From Ectobius pallidus (lineage: Eukaryota; Arthropoda; Insecta; Blattodea; Ectobiidae), in contig CAXKWD010000001.1 of the NCBI GenBank assembly GCA_964059195.1, positions 213,164,484-213,228,483 on the forward strand: 64,000 nt of DNA. The letters are read 5' to 3'. The translations under genes and the position numbers were made by a program. The notes beneath the pieces were generated by a model, which searched no databases, had not been told where the DNA came from, and saw only the letters and a list, made by a program, of their open reading frames with translations. Shown here in pieces: positions 31,374 to 42,752 of the stretch; positions within the stretch are counted from its first letter, which is position 1; the number at the start of each line of letters is the position of its first letter.

Positions 31374-34300
31374 ATATGAGCCTTTGGTGATCCAAGAATT
31401 TCTGAAAGTACAGGAGATATCTGAAAAGACCTCAGAGGTCCCGATGTACAATGGCGTAGCGGAGATAGGGTGGGCCCTCTGCAAATTTTAATTGCCCCCC
31501 CCCCCCCAACAACACTATTCATATTATGCAGGGCCATCCCGTCGATTTGCGGGGCCTGAGAGGGAAAGTAAATTTCGGAACGACATAACCCTTTGTAATA
31601 TTTGTTCACTACAAGATACCCAAGTTTAGATTTTAATAACAATTCGTATCTGCTCAATGATGTTCGGAAATATCTAACTACAAGGTCAAGTAGAACTTAG
31701 ATTTAAAAGACACATGAATACAGACATCATAATAAACGAAAATTAAGGATAGCTCAATTTCTCACAAGATATAACCCCTGGCGGACTGCAAGGAAAATAG
31801 CTAACACAATGATTAGGCCTATTTTCTTGTACCTTATTCTGTAATTTTATATTAGACTAAAAGTTTTATTTCTATTTGTTTTCCATTGTTTTGTTACAAA
31901 TTAAAAGCCCCATAGGATAGGCCTTCATTATGAATTTCAGGGTTAAAATAGCTGAACCGCGAATCAGTGTGTGTGTGTGTGTGTGTGTATGGGCTATATA
32001 CAACATATATATACAGTGAGTCCCACGCAAGAGTTGGCCAACCATGCGGGTTTCTGCCTTCTCATATATCTTAAATACTCAGTGAACTATTTGTACTTGT
32101 GCCTTAAACCTTTGCTCAGTTATAAGAAAAGACCTGTGAGACTGCACATTTATTCTATTTCATAACAGTTCCATACAGGTGTAACGCACACTTCCTATCT
32201 GTTATTGAGGTGTGTTTATCAATTGAATTTATTTTCCGCAGTGCTACCATCCAAGCAAATGTTTATAAAAACTGAACTTGCTCTTCTGAAGTGTAACTTA
32301 ATTGAAAATAGATTGCTTTGCGTGTCATCTTTTGTAGTAATGACTGTACTGGTATTCGTTGGCAAACATGCAATTGTCACTGTCTAATACAGGTTTTTAC
32401 TAAAATAAAGTATTAAACAAATAATTTGGTACAAAGTAAAAAGATTTTGCTACTTCAGTTTTTGTTTAACATGTTTAGGTACCTCTAGTTGTAAATTTAC
32501 ATAACACTAATTTACCTGTCCTTCAAAAATATGTTATAAAATTAAACTTATAAATCACCTACTTGTGAGTGGTAAAAACATCAAGATTTCTCGAAACTAT
32601 GCCCTTGTGCCTTACGCCCTTATGGAACTAGGCCCTTCAATTATAATACAAGCCTTAGGTGACCCAAGATTTTCTGAAGATACAGGAGATTGCTGAAAAG
32701 ACCTCAGAGGTCCCGAAGTACAGTGGCGTAAGGGAGAAAGGGTGGGCCCCTCTGCAAAGTTTAATTTTTGCCCCCCAACGACACTATTCATATTGTACAG
32801 GGTCGTTCCGTCGGTTTGCAGGGGCTGGGAGGGAAAGTAAATTTCGGAACGACATAACCCTTTGTAATATTTGTTGACTACAAGATACCCAAGTTTAGAT
32901 TTTAATAACAATTTTATTCGTATCTCCTCAATGTTGTTCGGAAATATCTAACTAGGTCAAGTAGAACTTAGATTTAAAAGGGAGAAGAGTAATATCATCA
33001 TAATAAACGAAAATTAAGGATAACTCAATTTCCCACAAGATATAACCCCTGGCGGACTGCAAGGAAAATAGCTAACACAATGATTAAGCCTATTTTCTTG
33101 TACCTTATTCTGTAATTTTATATTAGACTAAAAGTTTTATTTCTATTTGTTTTCCATTGTTTTGTTACAAATTAAAAGCCCCATATTATAGGCCTTCATT
33201 ATGAATTTCAGGGTTAAAATAGCTGAACCGCGAATCAGTGTGTGTGTATGTGTGTATGGGCTATATACAACATAAACATACAGTGAGTCCCACGCAAGAG
33301 TTGGCCAACCATGCGGGTTTCTGCCTTCTCGTATATCTTAAATACTCAGTGCACTATTTGTACTTGTGCCTTAAACCTTTGCTCAGTTATAAGAAAAGAC
33401 CTGTGAGACTGCACATTTATTCTATTTCATAACAGTTCCATACAGGCGTAAGGCACAATTCCTATCTGTTGTTGAGGTGTGTTTATCAACTGAATTTATT
33501 TTCCGCAGTGCTACCATCCAAGCAAATGTTTATAATAACTGAACTTGCACTTCTGAAGTGTAACTTCATTGAAAATAGATTGCTTTGCTTGTCATCTTTT
33601 GTATTAATGACTGTACTGGTATTCGTTGGCAAACATGCAATTGTCACTGTCTAATACAGGTTTTTACTAAAATAAAGTAAAAAAACAAATAATTTGGTAC
33701 AAAGTAAAAAGATTTTGCTACTTCAGTTTTTGTTTAACATGTTTAGGTACCTCTAGTTGTAAATTTACAGAACACAAATTTACCTGTCCTTCAAAAATAT
33801 GTTATAAAATTAAACTTTAAACCACCTACTTGTGAGTGGTAACACTGTTTAAAAACATCAAGATTTCTCGAAACTATGTCCTTGTGCCTTACGCCCTTAT
33901 GGAACTAGGCCCTTCAATTATAATGTGAGCCTTAGGTGATCCAAGATTTTCTGAAGGTATAGGAGATTGCTGAAAAGACCTCAGAGGTCCCGAAGTACAG
34001 TGGCGTAACGGAGAAAGGGTGGGCCCCTCTGCAAAGTTTAATTTTTACCCCCCAACGACACTATTCATATTGTACAGTTCCGTTCCATCGGTTTCTAGGG
34101 GCTGGGAGGGAAAGTAAATTTCGGGGCGACATAACCCTTTCGTTGTATTTATTGACTACAGGTCACCCAAGTTTAGGGTATAATAATAATTCGCATCTGC
34201 TCAATGCTGTTCGAAAATATAGTAGAGTTATTCATTGCATACCCAAGCGGCATCAAAGGAATAAACCATTAAGCCGGTGTTTCTTTATGTTAATTTATCT

Positions 34301-34985
34301 GACCAAGTCCGTCTTTCCAAAACACAAGCAACGTTGCAATATTCTATCATTGTTATCACTGACCTCAGTTCTTCCCTCGCTTTAATCAATTCACATGTGT
34401 TATTGTTTGTAGATCTTGCAACCCCGCGTTTCGCTCCACGCGGAGTAGACAAGTAGCTTTCGTAGCCGTCACAGGATATTCTTAGATTTTGATTGGCCTT
34501 CAGTTACGCCACTGCCGAAGTACTTCCAAATAAGAACTAAACATGGGTCCGAATGGGGATCTTAAGCGAAACATCACCTATTCCACCAAAACAACTTCAG
34601 CACAATAAAGCTGTTCTATTTACCACACCTTTTGTCACAATTATGTCAATTGTATACTGTCTAAATATTGCTTATTCGCTCTATGTTAGGGTGGAAGAAG
34701 TACACATCAATGAAAATCTGAAGCTAATGATACTCGATTTATTACACTAGATAGGCTATAACCCGTGGCGGACTGCAAGGAAAATATCTAACACAATGAT
34801 TAGGCCTATAGGTTATTTCGTGTACCTTATTCTGAAATTTTATATTAAACTAACATTTTTATTTCAATTTCTTTTCCATTCTTTTGTTACAAATTAAATT
34901 ACTTAAGCCCCATAGGATAGGCCTTCATTATGGATTTTAGTGTTAAAATAGCTGAACCGCGAATCAGTGTGTATATATATATATA
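31374..34985 (+). repeat. tandem duplication, about 1.27 kb period, 2.8 copies
   Basis: Three units start at about 31374 (GAGCCTTTGGTGATCCAAG), 32644 and 33923 (GAGCCTTAGGTGATCCAAG), so the period is 1270-1279 bases. Units share the C-rich CCCCCCAACGACACTATTC block, the GAGTCCCACGCAAGAGTTGG block and a (GT)n tract. In the third unit the middle is replaced at about 34200-34740 by other sequence, part of which (34263-34510) matches the element at 17151-17805. The unit resumes at about 34750. No open frame is conserved across units beyond 60-odd residues, so I read it as non-coding. Confidence 0.88.
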
Positions 34986-34994
34986 CACATATAC

Positions 34995-35427
34995 ATAGGC
35001 TTGCCAGACGTCCCGGTTTGACCGGGACAGTCCCGGTTTTCAGACAAAATCCCGGTGTCCCGGCCGGTTTACTTCACGTCCCGGTAAAAATTAAATTTGA
35101 TTTTCTAGATGACCAAAATAGTCTAAAAAAAGTCCTAGCCAATGAAAAGTACATGTAAATATTGTTCAATTTTTTATTCCTTATTCAAAGTGTTTCTTCT
35201 TACTTAAGTAACTTTTAAATATTAACATGTTTAAATTTACATGCTTATGTCATTTATTACTACCCCTGGTTTAGGTTCCTAATCAGTAACCATTTATTCA
35301 TAGCATTGAGAATAAACTACCTCTAAAACACTCCAAAAATCCGCCAAGGGTGTGTACCCTTGAATAACCGCGACGCTGGGGGTCATTCCTGTGTCCCGGT
35401 TGAACATTTCAAAAATCTGGCAAGCTT
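34995..35427. mobile_element. hAT-type MITE, GGCTTGCCAGA family
   Basis: Ends ATAGGCTTGCCAGACG and ATCTGGCAAGCTT are inverted, with the 8-base duplication ACATATAC at 34987-34994 and 35428-35435. CCCGGT phrases (GTCCCGGTTTGACCGGGAC) recur near both ends. 433 bases, no coding. It lies at the end of the third tandem unit. Confidence 0.87.
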
Positions 35428-35435
35428 ACATATAC

Positions 35436-36185
35436 TTATACACATACACACAGACACTTTGGACTTAAGAAAGTAATAAACAGTTCTACTTTGACACATC
35501 ATAAATTAATACATACTATTAATAAATTAATACCTAATAAATTAATACCTACAATAAAGGGCAAAGAAAGTAAATATGTATAATTTAGCATTACTGGTCT
35601 AAGGTTAGTGTCCCATTAACATATAAGTCTTGCACTTGACCCTGCGAAGTGTCGAACTTGGTGATATGCGAAGAAATCTCCAGGGCTTAGTCCTAAGACT
35701 CGTCTGTCGGGCGGGCGCCACGTCAAGAGGTTTCGAACACATTGCTCTTGGGATCAATTCTCGCCTCTCACAAACATCGCCCGCTTCCGGAGTTGCGAAA
35801 TTGTGAATGACCCTTCTGTCAAGTTCATCTGAACTTTATTATATCTGCATCCTGTTTTTAAAGATAACAGAATTCTTTAACCTTGGAACTTTTTTCTTTT
35901 AAAAAGTGTATAATTATTATCAGTTGATTGCGATACTAGTTTGAAAAGAGCGAGGGAAAATCTGAAGAAAAAAGGAATCTCTCGATTAGCTTTTTTTATT
36001 TTTATTTTTATTTTTTTTTTATTTATTTACTCACGGGACTTCGATATGCACTTAAGGGGGTAGCGTTACTTAAAGCACTGAAATGTAGATCAAATTCAAA
36101 CTTTGTCTTCCTGGTAGCTCATGTAAAACTGAAAATTAATACACTGAAAACTTATAGGCCTACTTAAGAACATTAAAAAAAAAAA
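35436..36185. other. no recognisable feature
   Basis: A GC-richer stretch at about 35640-35800 was checked for splice-bounded exons on both strands; none was convincing. Confidence 0.4.
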
Positions 36186-36425
36186 TCTGATGTGAAAGTC
36201 ACATAACTTCCTCTGCCCAAATAAAAGTTAGCAGTATTCATATATCCTTGTACAGAATCGCAAGACACAATTTTACGCTAATTATGCTATAAATACCTTA
36301 TAGCCCCTTCTTTGAATGTTGCGACTAAAAACGCAGGCTATATAACAAACTAGAAAAAACAAGTGACTGCAGTCGTTTATTGAACTTTCCGCCATTAAGA
36401 ATAATTTCCGAATTTTATCGAATAT
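36186..36425 (-). repeat. dispersed repeat R1, copy 3 (inverted, partial)
   Basis: Reverse complement of 1770-1970 and 8950-9150: CTGATGTGAAAGTCACATAA, ACTTCCTCTGCCCAAATAAA, TAGCCCCTTCTTTGAATGTT. It has a small extra segment near 36235-36262. Confidence 0.85.
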
Positions 36426-36914
36426 TTCCCTGATACTTCTTTACTCTATGCATGGCCGACAATATATCTTTCTCATATATATTTCTTAGAATATTAAATT
36501 TATATATTTTATTATAAAAATAGTAGCTACTTGCCGTGTCAGAATTTAGAGTTTCCCTCTGATATCATACATTTTAAAACATTTTCACTGTCTGTGTGTG
36601 GTTTTTTTTCTCCATTTTAAAGCTTACCAAAATCACCACTGTCAAGTTCTTAGTTGAACAGATACAATTTTTTTATTTGTACTTAAATTATGCAACAGAT
36701 TTTCAAGGCATTTTAACCCACAAATTATTCTTGTAGCCAAAATATTTAAAAGATCGGCATGGTTATGGTCATTTTTGTAAAACATATAAATAACATTTTT
36801 TAAAAATTCTGAGGAGAGGACACATTGTAGAACCATTCCTCAATGTCATCCTTAGGCCTCGGGCGGTGGAGTAAGACGGGCCGTCATGTTTTGGAAAATA
36901 CTATAGCTAAAATG

Positions 36915-37174
36915 AATTGAAGCGTTTAGTTTAAGAAGGGTTTAAGTGCCAAAAACATGATTTTTTTCAGCTGATAATTTTAAATGGATCAATATACCGA
37001 GACCAATGCATTTCAGAAGGGCCCAAGGTCCAAGGAAAGCCACGTTAGTAGCAATAAATTCCAATATATAGCTCTGGGTCTCTCTCGGGCCACGTCTTTC
37101 TGCGGGTCTATGTCTTGTTTTTACACAATCATGATTTTGGCACTTAGACCCTTATAAAACTAAACGCTTCAATT
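36915..37174. mobile_element. palindromic MITE, copy 2
   Basis: Same inverted ends and interior as 5905-6160: AATTGAAGCGTTTAGTTT on the left, ACTAAACGCTTCAATT on the right, with AAGCCACGTTAGTAG inside. Confidence 0.85.
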
Positions 37175-37449
37175 TAATATAGCGTCATGGTCCCATTAAG
37201 TGCTTGAGCATGCTAATAAAGTAATAAAACATAAAATAAAATACAAATTGAGTCAGTGAGTGATTTTTGAAGAGGGAATATGGTTAAGTGACCTAATTAG
37301 ATATGGGAAGTGATGGATGAATCACACCTTGATGGCGCCGTCAAGTGGACGCGGAAATGACTGATGCATGGCCCAGTTATAACGCCAATACGAGTAGCTC
37401 ATGTTGTTATGCCGCCAGTCTAGTGAAGTCTAACAAGCTGCAATCCAAA

Positions 37450-37545
37450 CTAGCAGGTGCCCGCGGCTTCGCCAGCGTTTATTAATTTTTTAAATAATTT
37501 ATTCAACGGCAAAATAAATAAAACAACTATAGGCCTACTATTTAA
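37450..37545 (-). mobile_element. Helitron 3' end fragment
   Basis: CTAGCAGGTGCCCGCGGCTT and the following GCCAGCG form the terminal hairpin and CTAG on the minus strand, next to an A. A collinear Helitron interior (AAAAATCCGGCTTCGAGGTG, ATTCGAGTTCCCTGGCTC) reappears at 38440-38720. The stretch between may be one decayed Helitron carrying the LINE tail at 37762-38064, or two separate fragments. Confidence 0.65.
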
Positions 37546-37761
37546 TGCTAAATGCGCCCTGAGATGTTCCCTTATTCCTCCGAGGCCCTTTGACCTAGAA
37601 ATCTGATATTTTCAAAATATGTTCCCGTATCCCATATTTTATTTCTTCTTCGTAATTTAAAAGAACACGTACCACTTACATATGTCAAAGGGTCATATTT
37701 TGCATAGTTTCAAAGTATTTTACAATATGGACTTCTGATATGAGGCAAAAGCTGTCATTCT

Positions 37762-38064
37762 CAAAAGGCATTTATTTTACAAAAGAAAGCATTGAGAAAA
37801 TTAACAAATTCATCACCCAGAACTCATTGCAGACTATTATTCATTGTTCAGAAAATAATGACTTTGACTAGCCTATATTCCTTAGAAGCTGTTTTGTTTG
37901 TAAAGGATAATTTCGCTGACATTCCGGTCAGAACTATCTCTCATCAAATTCACTTTGAGGCACCCAGATGCAGGTTAAATAAAACACTAAGTAATTTCTC
38001 AGGAATGGCCACAAAAATAGGTAAAGAGTTTCCAAATGGGATAGAAAATATTAAAAAGTCGTAG
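37762..38064 (+). pseudogene. LINE reverse-transcriptase C-terminal tail
   Basis: The frame reads QKAFILQKKALRKLTNSSPR, THCRLLFIVQKIMTLTSLYS, LEAVLFVKDNFADIPVRT, then PRCRLNKTLSNFSGMATKIG and FPNGIENIKKS. The order 'QK-ALR', 'SCRPLF', 'L-SLY--E-LLFVK-N' and 'RLNKTLSNF' is typical of the C-terminal region of insect non-LTR ORF2 proteins. 5' truncated; ends at a stop. Related to the minus-strand tail at 48206-48661. Confidence 0.75.
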
Positions 38065-38126
38065 GCCTATCTCTGATTGGCTAAATCAGAGGGCTTTCTA
38101 TAATGTTGACTAAGTTTTAAATATAG

Positions 38127-38173
38127 TTTTTTTTTTTTTTTTTTGCTCGACGACATGTTAATTTATTATTATT

Positions 38174-38224
<51 letters not shown>

Positions 38225-38225
38225 T
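38127..38225. repeat. poly(T) and (ATC)n tracts
   Basis: A T run at about 38127-38143 and an uninterrupted (CAT)n tract at about 38172-38224. Confidence 0.9.
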
Positions 38226-38439
38226 GAGGTGTCCGTCTTGGATTTCTTCCTGATAGCACTGTCAATTCGGTCAGAATTTAATTTCTAATTTTGGTTAAGA
38301 ATGTTAAGATTATTTTTGCTTGGTTATGCAGCCCTGTGCAATCATGACTCATGGTATGGACTGTATATGGGCGTACAAATTCGAAATGAAGAGAGTAAAA
38401 CGAACCACTGAGTCATGAACCTTAGCCTTACACGAAAAT

Positions 38440-38720
38440 CATGCATGAACAAAACAGATTACATTTTAAACGCTAAAAATCCGGCTTCGAGGTGCATTTC
38501 ACGATTAGAAAGCGTCGGCCCGGAAAAAGACCTCAGATTCGAGTTCCCTGGCTCAAAATACATTGTGAGTTTCGTCCAAATCGATCAATGTTTTCCCATT
38601 TAGGCCTACATTCGTGATCCCCTTTCCGTCCACTTATGTAAACTATTACATATCTCTGCAAATGACTCAAGCAGAGCGGCTAACAAAATCTAATCGATCG
38701 ACAATTCAATGCGTTATTAA
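38440..38720 (-). mobile_element. Helitron interior fragment
   Basis: Matches the body of Helitron copies B and C in the same orientation (CACGATTAGAAAGCGTCGG, GTGAGTTTCGTCCAAATCGA, ATCTAATCGATCG). No terminus; see 37450-37545. Confidence 0.6.
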
Positions 38721-39520
38721 TTTTTTTAAAGAAATTTCCGCGATACTGTTCATTTCCAGTTGCCACGGCAACAGAGCACGGACTCCTATTATTATTAGTA
38801 ATTTCTGTTAGGAAAACTTTGTTTCCCTTGATGCAGAATGACGTTTGGAATTAGATTAACATTATTTGAATAAGACTGTTTTTTTTTTTTTGGCCGTTAC
38901 TTTGTACATAAAAAGCCTACAGAGAATATCTGGACGTATAAGCTGTAATAAAAGTGGATATAAACAGGTAGTCGATACCGATGTCATAAAGCCTGTAGCT
39001 TATTATGGAGCTCTGATATGTACACTATATCCAAACAAACCCACGCGTTCAACGTCGGTAGGTGTGATTAGGGGTACTCAACCTATACGGTAGTGCATTC
39101 TCCCAGTGGTATTTATTTATTTATTTATTATTTACCATGAAAATTACAAATTACAAATTAGAAAATACAAATTAATACAAAATTATTACAAATACAAATA
39201 TAAATAATATAAACAAAATTATTACAGTTACAAAAGAGCATTATTTACCCCGCATGGGCATAGCTCGTGTTCGGGGTCAGTTCAGTTATACTAAAATTAT
39301 ATTTTGAACATTGTATTGTATTTTGAACATTGATTTGTATGCTTGAGGTTGTTCTTTATCTAGACTGTTATGGCAAAAAAGTATAAGTAAAAAATTGTGA
39401 AAATGAGATAAGTAAATTACACTATGAAAAAAAATATTTCTGTTGGGAAAAAAAAATTTCGATTTACACTTTTTTTGCCTTAACAGTCCAGAAGAATGTT
39501 GCCAAAGCAAAAACGTATAG
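38721..39520. other. no recognised gene; A/T-rich repeats
   Basis: Includes a (TTTA)n start at 39110 and an ACAAATTACAAATTA-type low-complexity stretch to about 39220. Confidence 0.45.
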
Positions 39521-39565
39521 TTAGTTGTTAAATTTTCACTTGACAAGCAAACTTAGATTTACCTT

Positions 39566-39621
39566 TGGTAATCCGGACGGCCGTTTCGCACTATTTTAGT
39601 GCATCATCAGCGGTTTTCGAA
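39566..39621 (-). ncRNA. hammerhead ribozyme motif, left arm
   Basis: Exact mirror of the right-arm motif: CTGATGA at 39610-39604, GAAA at 39587-39584 and the GTC cleavage triplet at 39578-39576, read on the minus strand. Confidence 0.8.
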
Positions 39622-40006
39622 CTGCTACTGGTGGGTGCCTGTGTTGTACACCTAGGTGGTGTGGGTGTTGCGTTGGTCTTGAGGTGGGAGTGGGAGTATT
39701 TGGCGGTGTTTGAATGTCAGGTATCGTGTCAAAAAGTGTGTGTGATTTGACTAGTTGTTCTATTGTGTTTAGTTTGCGACTTTTGTGGAGTGTGTGGAGA
39801 ATTTCCATGTTCGTGTCTATGTTAGTGTAATTGTGGTTTGTGTCAAGTAGGTGTTCTGCATAATTTGATTTTCTGTTGTGGGGGTGTTTGAGTGCTTTTA
39901 TGTGTTCTTGGAATCTTGTTCTAAAGGATCTGCCAGTTTGGTCTATATAGAAGTTGGGACAATTATTGCATTTCAGTTTGTATACTCCAGTTTTGTTGTA
40001 GGTGTC
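39596..40006 (-). pseudogene. Penelope-like GIY-YIG endonuclease fragment, left arm (YIG to YID)
   Basis: Mirror copy of the right-arm fragment. It encodes the same 136 residues except that the conserved YIG reads YID (codon affected at 39942), a change in a core glycine of the nuclease motif. Apparent longer frames on both strands run through the centre into antisense sequence and are artefacts. Confidence 0.85.
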
Positions 40007-40015
40007 CATTTGTGT

Positions 40016-40426
40016 GACACCTACAACAAAACTGGAGTATACAAACTGAAATGCAATAATTGTCCCAACTTCTATATAGGCCAAACTGGCAGATCCTTTA
40101 GAACAAGATTCCAAGAACACATAAAAGCACTCAAACACCCCCACAACAGAAAATCAAATTATGCAGAACACCTACTTGACACAAACCACAATTACACTAA
40201 CATAGACACGAACATGGAAATTCTCCACACACTCCACAAAAGTCGCAAACTAAACACAATAGAACAACTAGTCAAATCACACACACTTTTTGACACGATA
40301 CCTGACATTCAAACACCGCCAAATACTCCCACTCCCACCTCAAGACCAACGCAACACCCACACCACCTAGGTGTACAACACAGGCACCCACCAGTAGCAG
40401 TTCGAAAACCGCTGATGATGCACTAA
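40016..40426 (+). pseudogene. Penelope-like GIY-YIG endonuclease fragment, right arm
   Basis: 136 codons from the palindrome centre to a stop: DTYNKTGVYKLKCNNCPNFY, then YIGQTGRSFRTRFQEHIKAL, NYAEHLLDTNHNYTNID and a Pro/Thr-rich tail ending VRKPLMMH. GVY and YIG are the two halves of the GIY-YIG motif, and the Arg of RSFRTRF and the Glu of NYAEH are in the usual positions. CxxC-like NNCPNF precedes YIG, as in Penelope proteins. There is no start codon of its own; the reverse transcriptase that normally precedes it is gone. Known: this nuclease nicks the target for reverse transcription in these elements. Confidence 0.85.
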
Positions 40427-40456
40427 AATAGTGCGAAACGGCCGTCCGGATTACCA
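40401..40456 (+). ncRNA. hammerhead ribozyme motif, right arm
   Basis: CTGATGA (40412-40418), a stem-loop GCACTA-AAA-TAGTGC (40420-40434), GAAA (40435-40438), then CGGCC and GTC (40444-40446) with cleavage expected after 40446. Stem I can pair CCG (40409-40411) with CGG (40447-40449); stem III is only about three pairs (ACG/CGT), as in the minimal ribozymes reported from Penelope-like elements. All core bases are intact. The stop codon of the nuclease frame (40424-40426) lies inside stem II, so the coding end and ribozyme overlap. Confidence 0.82.
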
Positions 40457-40501
40457 AAGGTAAATCTAAGTTTGCTTGTCAAGTGAAAATTTAACAACTA
40501 A

Positions 40502-40984
40502 CTTTTGTTAAAGCAATCAAGAATGGACACTCAAACATACAGTTAAAAACGTATAATTCAAAACGTTTTAAAATGAGATAATATATATATATATATATAT
40601 AGGCTATATATATTATGTTTAGTTTCTTTCTGTCACTACAGATTGCAAACACAAAGAATACAATTTCAATTAAACAAACTGAAAAAAAACACAGTAGAAT
40701 AATAATGTCTTGACTTATATTATTTTGCCTTAACACAATATTGAAGAGCTTTTTCCAAAACTAAACTATTTTTATTATTTATTTATTTATTATTTATTTG
40801 ATTATTTATTTTACTGAAAAAAGTAGGTAATTATAATTATTTTGATTTTGAAAGCGTTCAGTCAAATAGTTTTACAGTAATTAAAAAAACACTTAGACGT
40901 GTTTAATTTTGTTTTAAAAGTAGAGACTTATTTAGTTTCGTAATTCGCAGAAATGCAGTGCCGTAGAACATTTTAAGTAATTAT
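40502..40984. other. no gene; short (TA)n
   Basis: AT-rich. A (TA)n tract is at about 40581-40612. The phrase TTTTGCCTTAACA occurs on both sides of the palindrome (about 39473 and 40723), which could reflect the insertion or duplication event. Confidence 0.45.
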
Positions 40985-41778
40985 GAGGGCCCGGATTCTG
41001 TTGGCCTAAAATGCTTTAAAAATGAGCTATAAAATTACTGCAAAATACAAAAAAAAAAAAATAATAAAATAAATAAAGACCCAAAAATTTTAATGAAAAT
41101 AGTAGTTTGTTCATCAGATTTGTGTCTATTCTACATTAGGTTGTTGACACAATTATAGGCTACATACGGTTAAATGCAAACAGCAAACACCGTCTTTCTG
41201 TGCCCAGGGTTGCGGGTTCGATCCCGGCCCAGGCCGATGGCATTTATGTGTGCATAAATGTGACAGGCTCATGTCAGTAGATTTACTGGCATGTAAAAGA
41301 ACTCCTTGTGGGACAATATTCCGGCACACTGGCGACGGTCACAGGCCTAAGTTGCAGTACATACCCGTCGTTAAATAACCATAAACCAACCAACCATCTT
41401 TCTGTATCCAAAGTAAAACTATAATAAGATCTATTTATTTGTGCTTATTTGGAGTTCCGATAATATTCAATGCAAGTAAATGCACAAAAACTCTATATAA
41501 TGCAAGAAACAACACAAAATGAGAAAATAATGACTCTATATCTTTTTTAAAATTGCCTAAAAATATGAAACTTGGAAAAAAATGCCGTAATATAACAAAA
41601 AATTTACAAAATATGACTTCACATTCTAAAAATAAAGAATGAGAAAAATGACATAAATGACCCTAAACATTACCATTTTATAATCTAGGAGTCAAGATGA
41701 GAATATCTGCACTAGTGGGTAACGTCCATGATGTACCACTTAAAAGATGACATGTCTTCAAAATCCGGGCCCTGGTAA
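40985..41778. mobile_element. hAT-like element, AGGGCCCGGATT family, copy 2
   Basis: Ends AGGGCCCGGATTCTG and CAAAATCCGGGCCCT are inverted. The interior corresponds to the reverse complement of 24768-25310. It carries the SINE at 41203-41392. No clear target duplication. The phrase CAATGCAAGTAAATGCACAA recurs at 42638. Confidence 0.75.
41203..41392 (+). mobile_element. tRNA-derived SINE, family 4, nested
   Basis: A B box (GCGGGTTCGATCCC) near the start, then GATTTACTGGCATGTAAAAG and a tail TTAAATAACCATAAACCAAC. Flanked by ACCGTCTTTCTGTG and ACCATCTTTCTGTA (41189-41202, 41393-41406), a 14-base duplication with two mismatches. The A box is missing, so it is 5' truncated. Minus-strand relatives: 61296-61391 and 60790-60825. 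Confidence 0.82.
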
Positions 41779-42292
41779 TAAGTAATGAATTAGGCCTACT
41801 ATTTAGTCCTGCTGATGACTATTTGGTCCGCTGGTTCGTAACGGTAGTAGAGTTCGGGACCTAATTCAAATACAAATATAAATAAATTTATCCCCCAATT
41901 TTATCCCCCCAAATGAAGATAATAGAATGATAAAAGTGTACTGAAAATTTAACTCTCTGTCTCAAGTACTTACAGAGTTACTCAAAAGTTAATTAACTAA
42001 ATAGACCTACAGTACATTTTCATTCTTGTGAAAATGCAAGGCAAAGTCTTTCTTCTAAGTTAATAGTTATTTCTTAACTTACATTTTTACTGTAGAATAC
42101 TAATATTAGAAATTTAATGTAATACTAAAAATATTTGAACTAATAGTATCACTAAAAGAAAACAGAAAATAGAAGCAAGAAACACACTATGAAAATTATA
42201 CAGTATATATATATATAATATTTTTTTATGTTTTGATCTGTTCCCTTCGTTATGCAACTTAATTTTCATATATTATTATTTCCATATATTCC

Positions 42293-42359
<67 letters not shown>

Positions 42360-42752
42360 ATATATACATATATATATATGAAAATCTGAATAAAGGAAAT
42401 AACATGGAGCATATTTTAATTATTACTTTTTAAAATATTCAAATTTTGATCACAGATTCTTTTAAACCGCTTATTGTTAGTGTTAATTTTATCTATGTTG
42501 CCCATTTTGTGCAATTGATTGTATAGACGGAGCACATTATAAAGAGGAGAAATATTATGGGAATCAGTGTTCGTTTTGGTACTTTTTACAACAAGTTTTA
42601 TTTATTTATGCTTATTAAGAGTTTCGATAATATTCAATGCAAGTAAATGCACAAAAACTCTGTATAATGCTAGAAACAACACAAAATAAGAAAATAATGA
42701 CTGTATTTAAAAACTTACCTAAAAATATGAAATGTGTAAAAAAAGAGCGTAA
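41779..42752. other. no gene; long (TA)n tract
   Basis: (TA)n at about 42295-42380, almost 90 bases with short breaks. 42600-42720 repeats sequence of 41430-41570 (hAT-like element interior). Otherwise unassigned. Confidence 0.7.

Larger units (their letters stand above)
39521..40501. mobile_element. Penelope-like element 3' part as a near-perfect inverted repeat
   Basis: Arms 39521-40006 and 40016-40501 (486 bases each) are reverse complements around a 9-base spacer (40007-40015). Comparing the two arms I find a single difference, T39942 against G40080. Each arm encodes, toward the outside, the C-terminal GIY-YIG nuclease region of a Penelope-like retroelement followed by a hammerhead ribozyme motif. 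The reverse transcriptase is absent. Similarity ends abruptly at 39520 and 40502. Confidence 0.9.

Noticed and set aside
32612..32911. Similar 99 and 104-codon minus frames in tandem units one and two
   Set aside because: They are shared only because the units are duplicated, the third unit breaks the frame, and there is no family resemblance.
35640..35800. GC-richer stretch as a possible exon
   Set aside because: No frame bounded by acceptor and donor in a phase compatible with the RhoGEF, and no DH-domain residues in any frame.
39596..40426. Two overlapping 182-codon frames on opposite strands
   Set aside because: Each starts in antisense sequence of the opposite arm. Only the outer 136 codons of each are Penelope-derived; the rest is a by-product of the palindrome.
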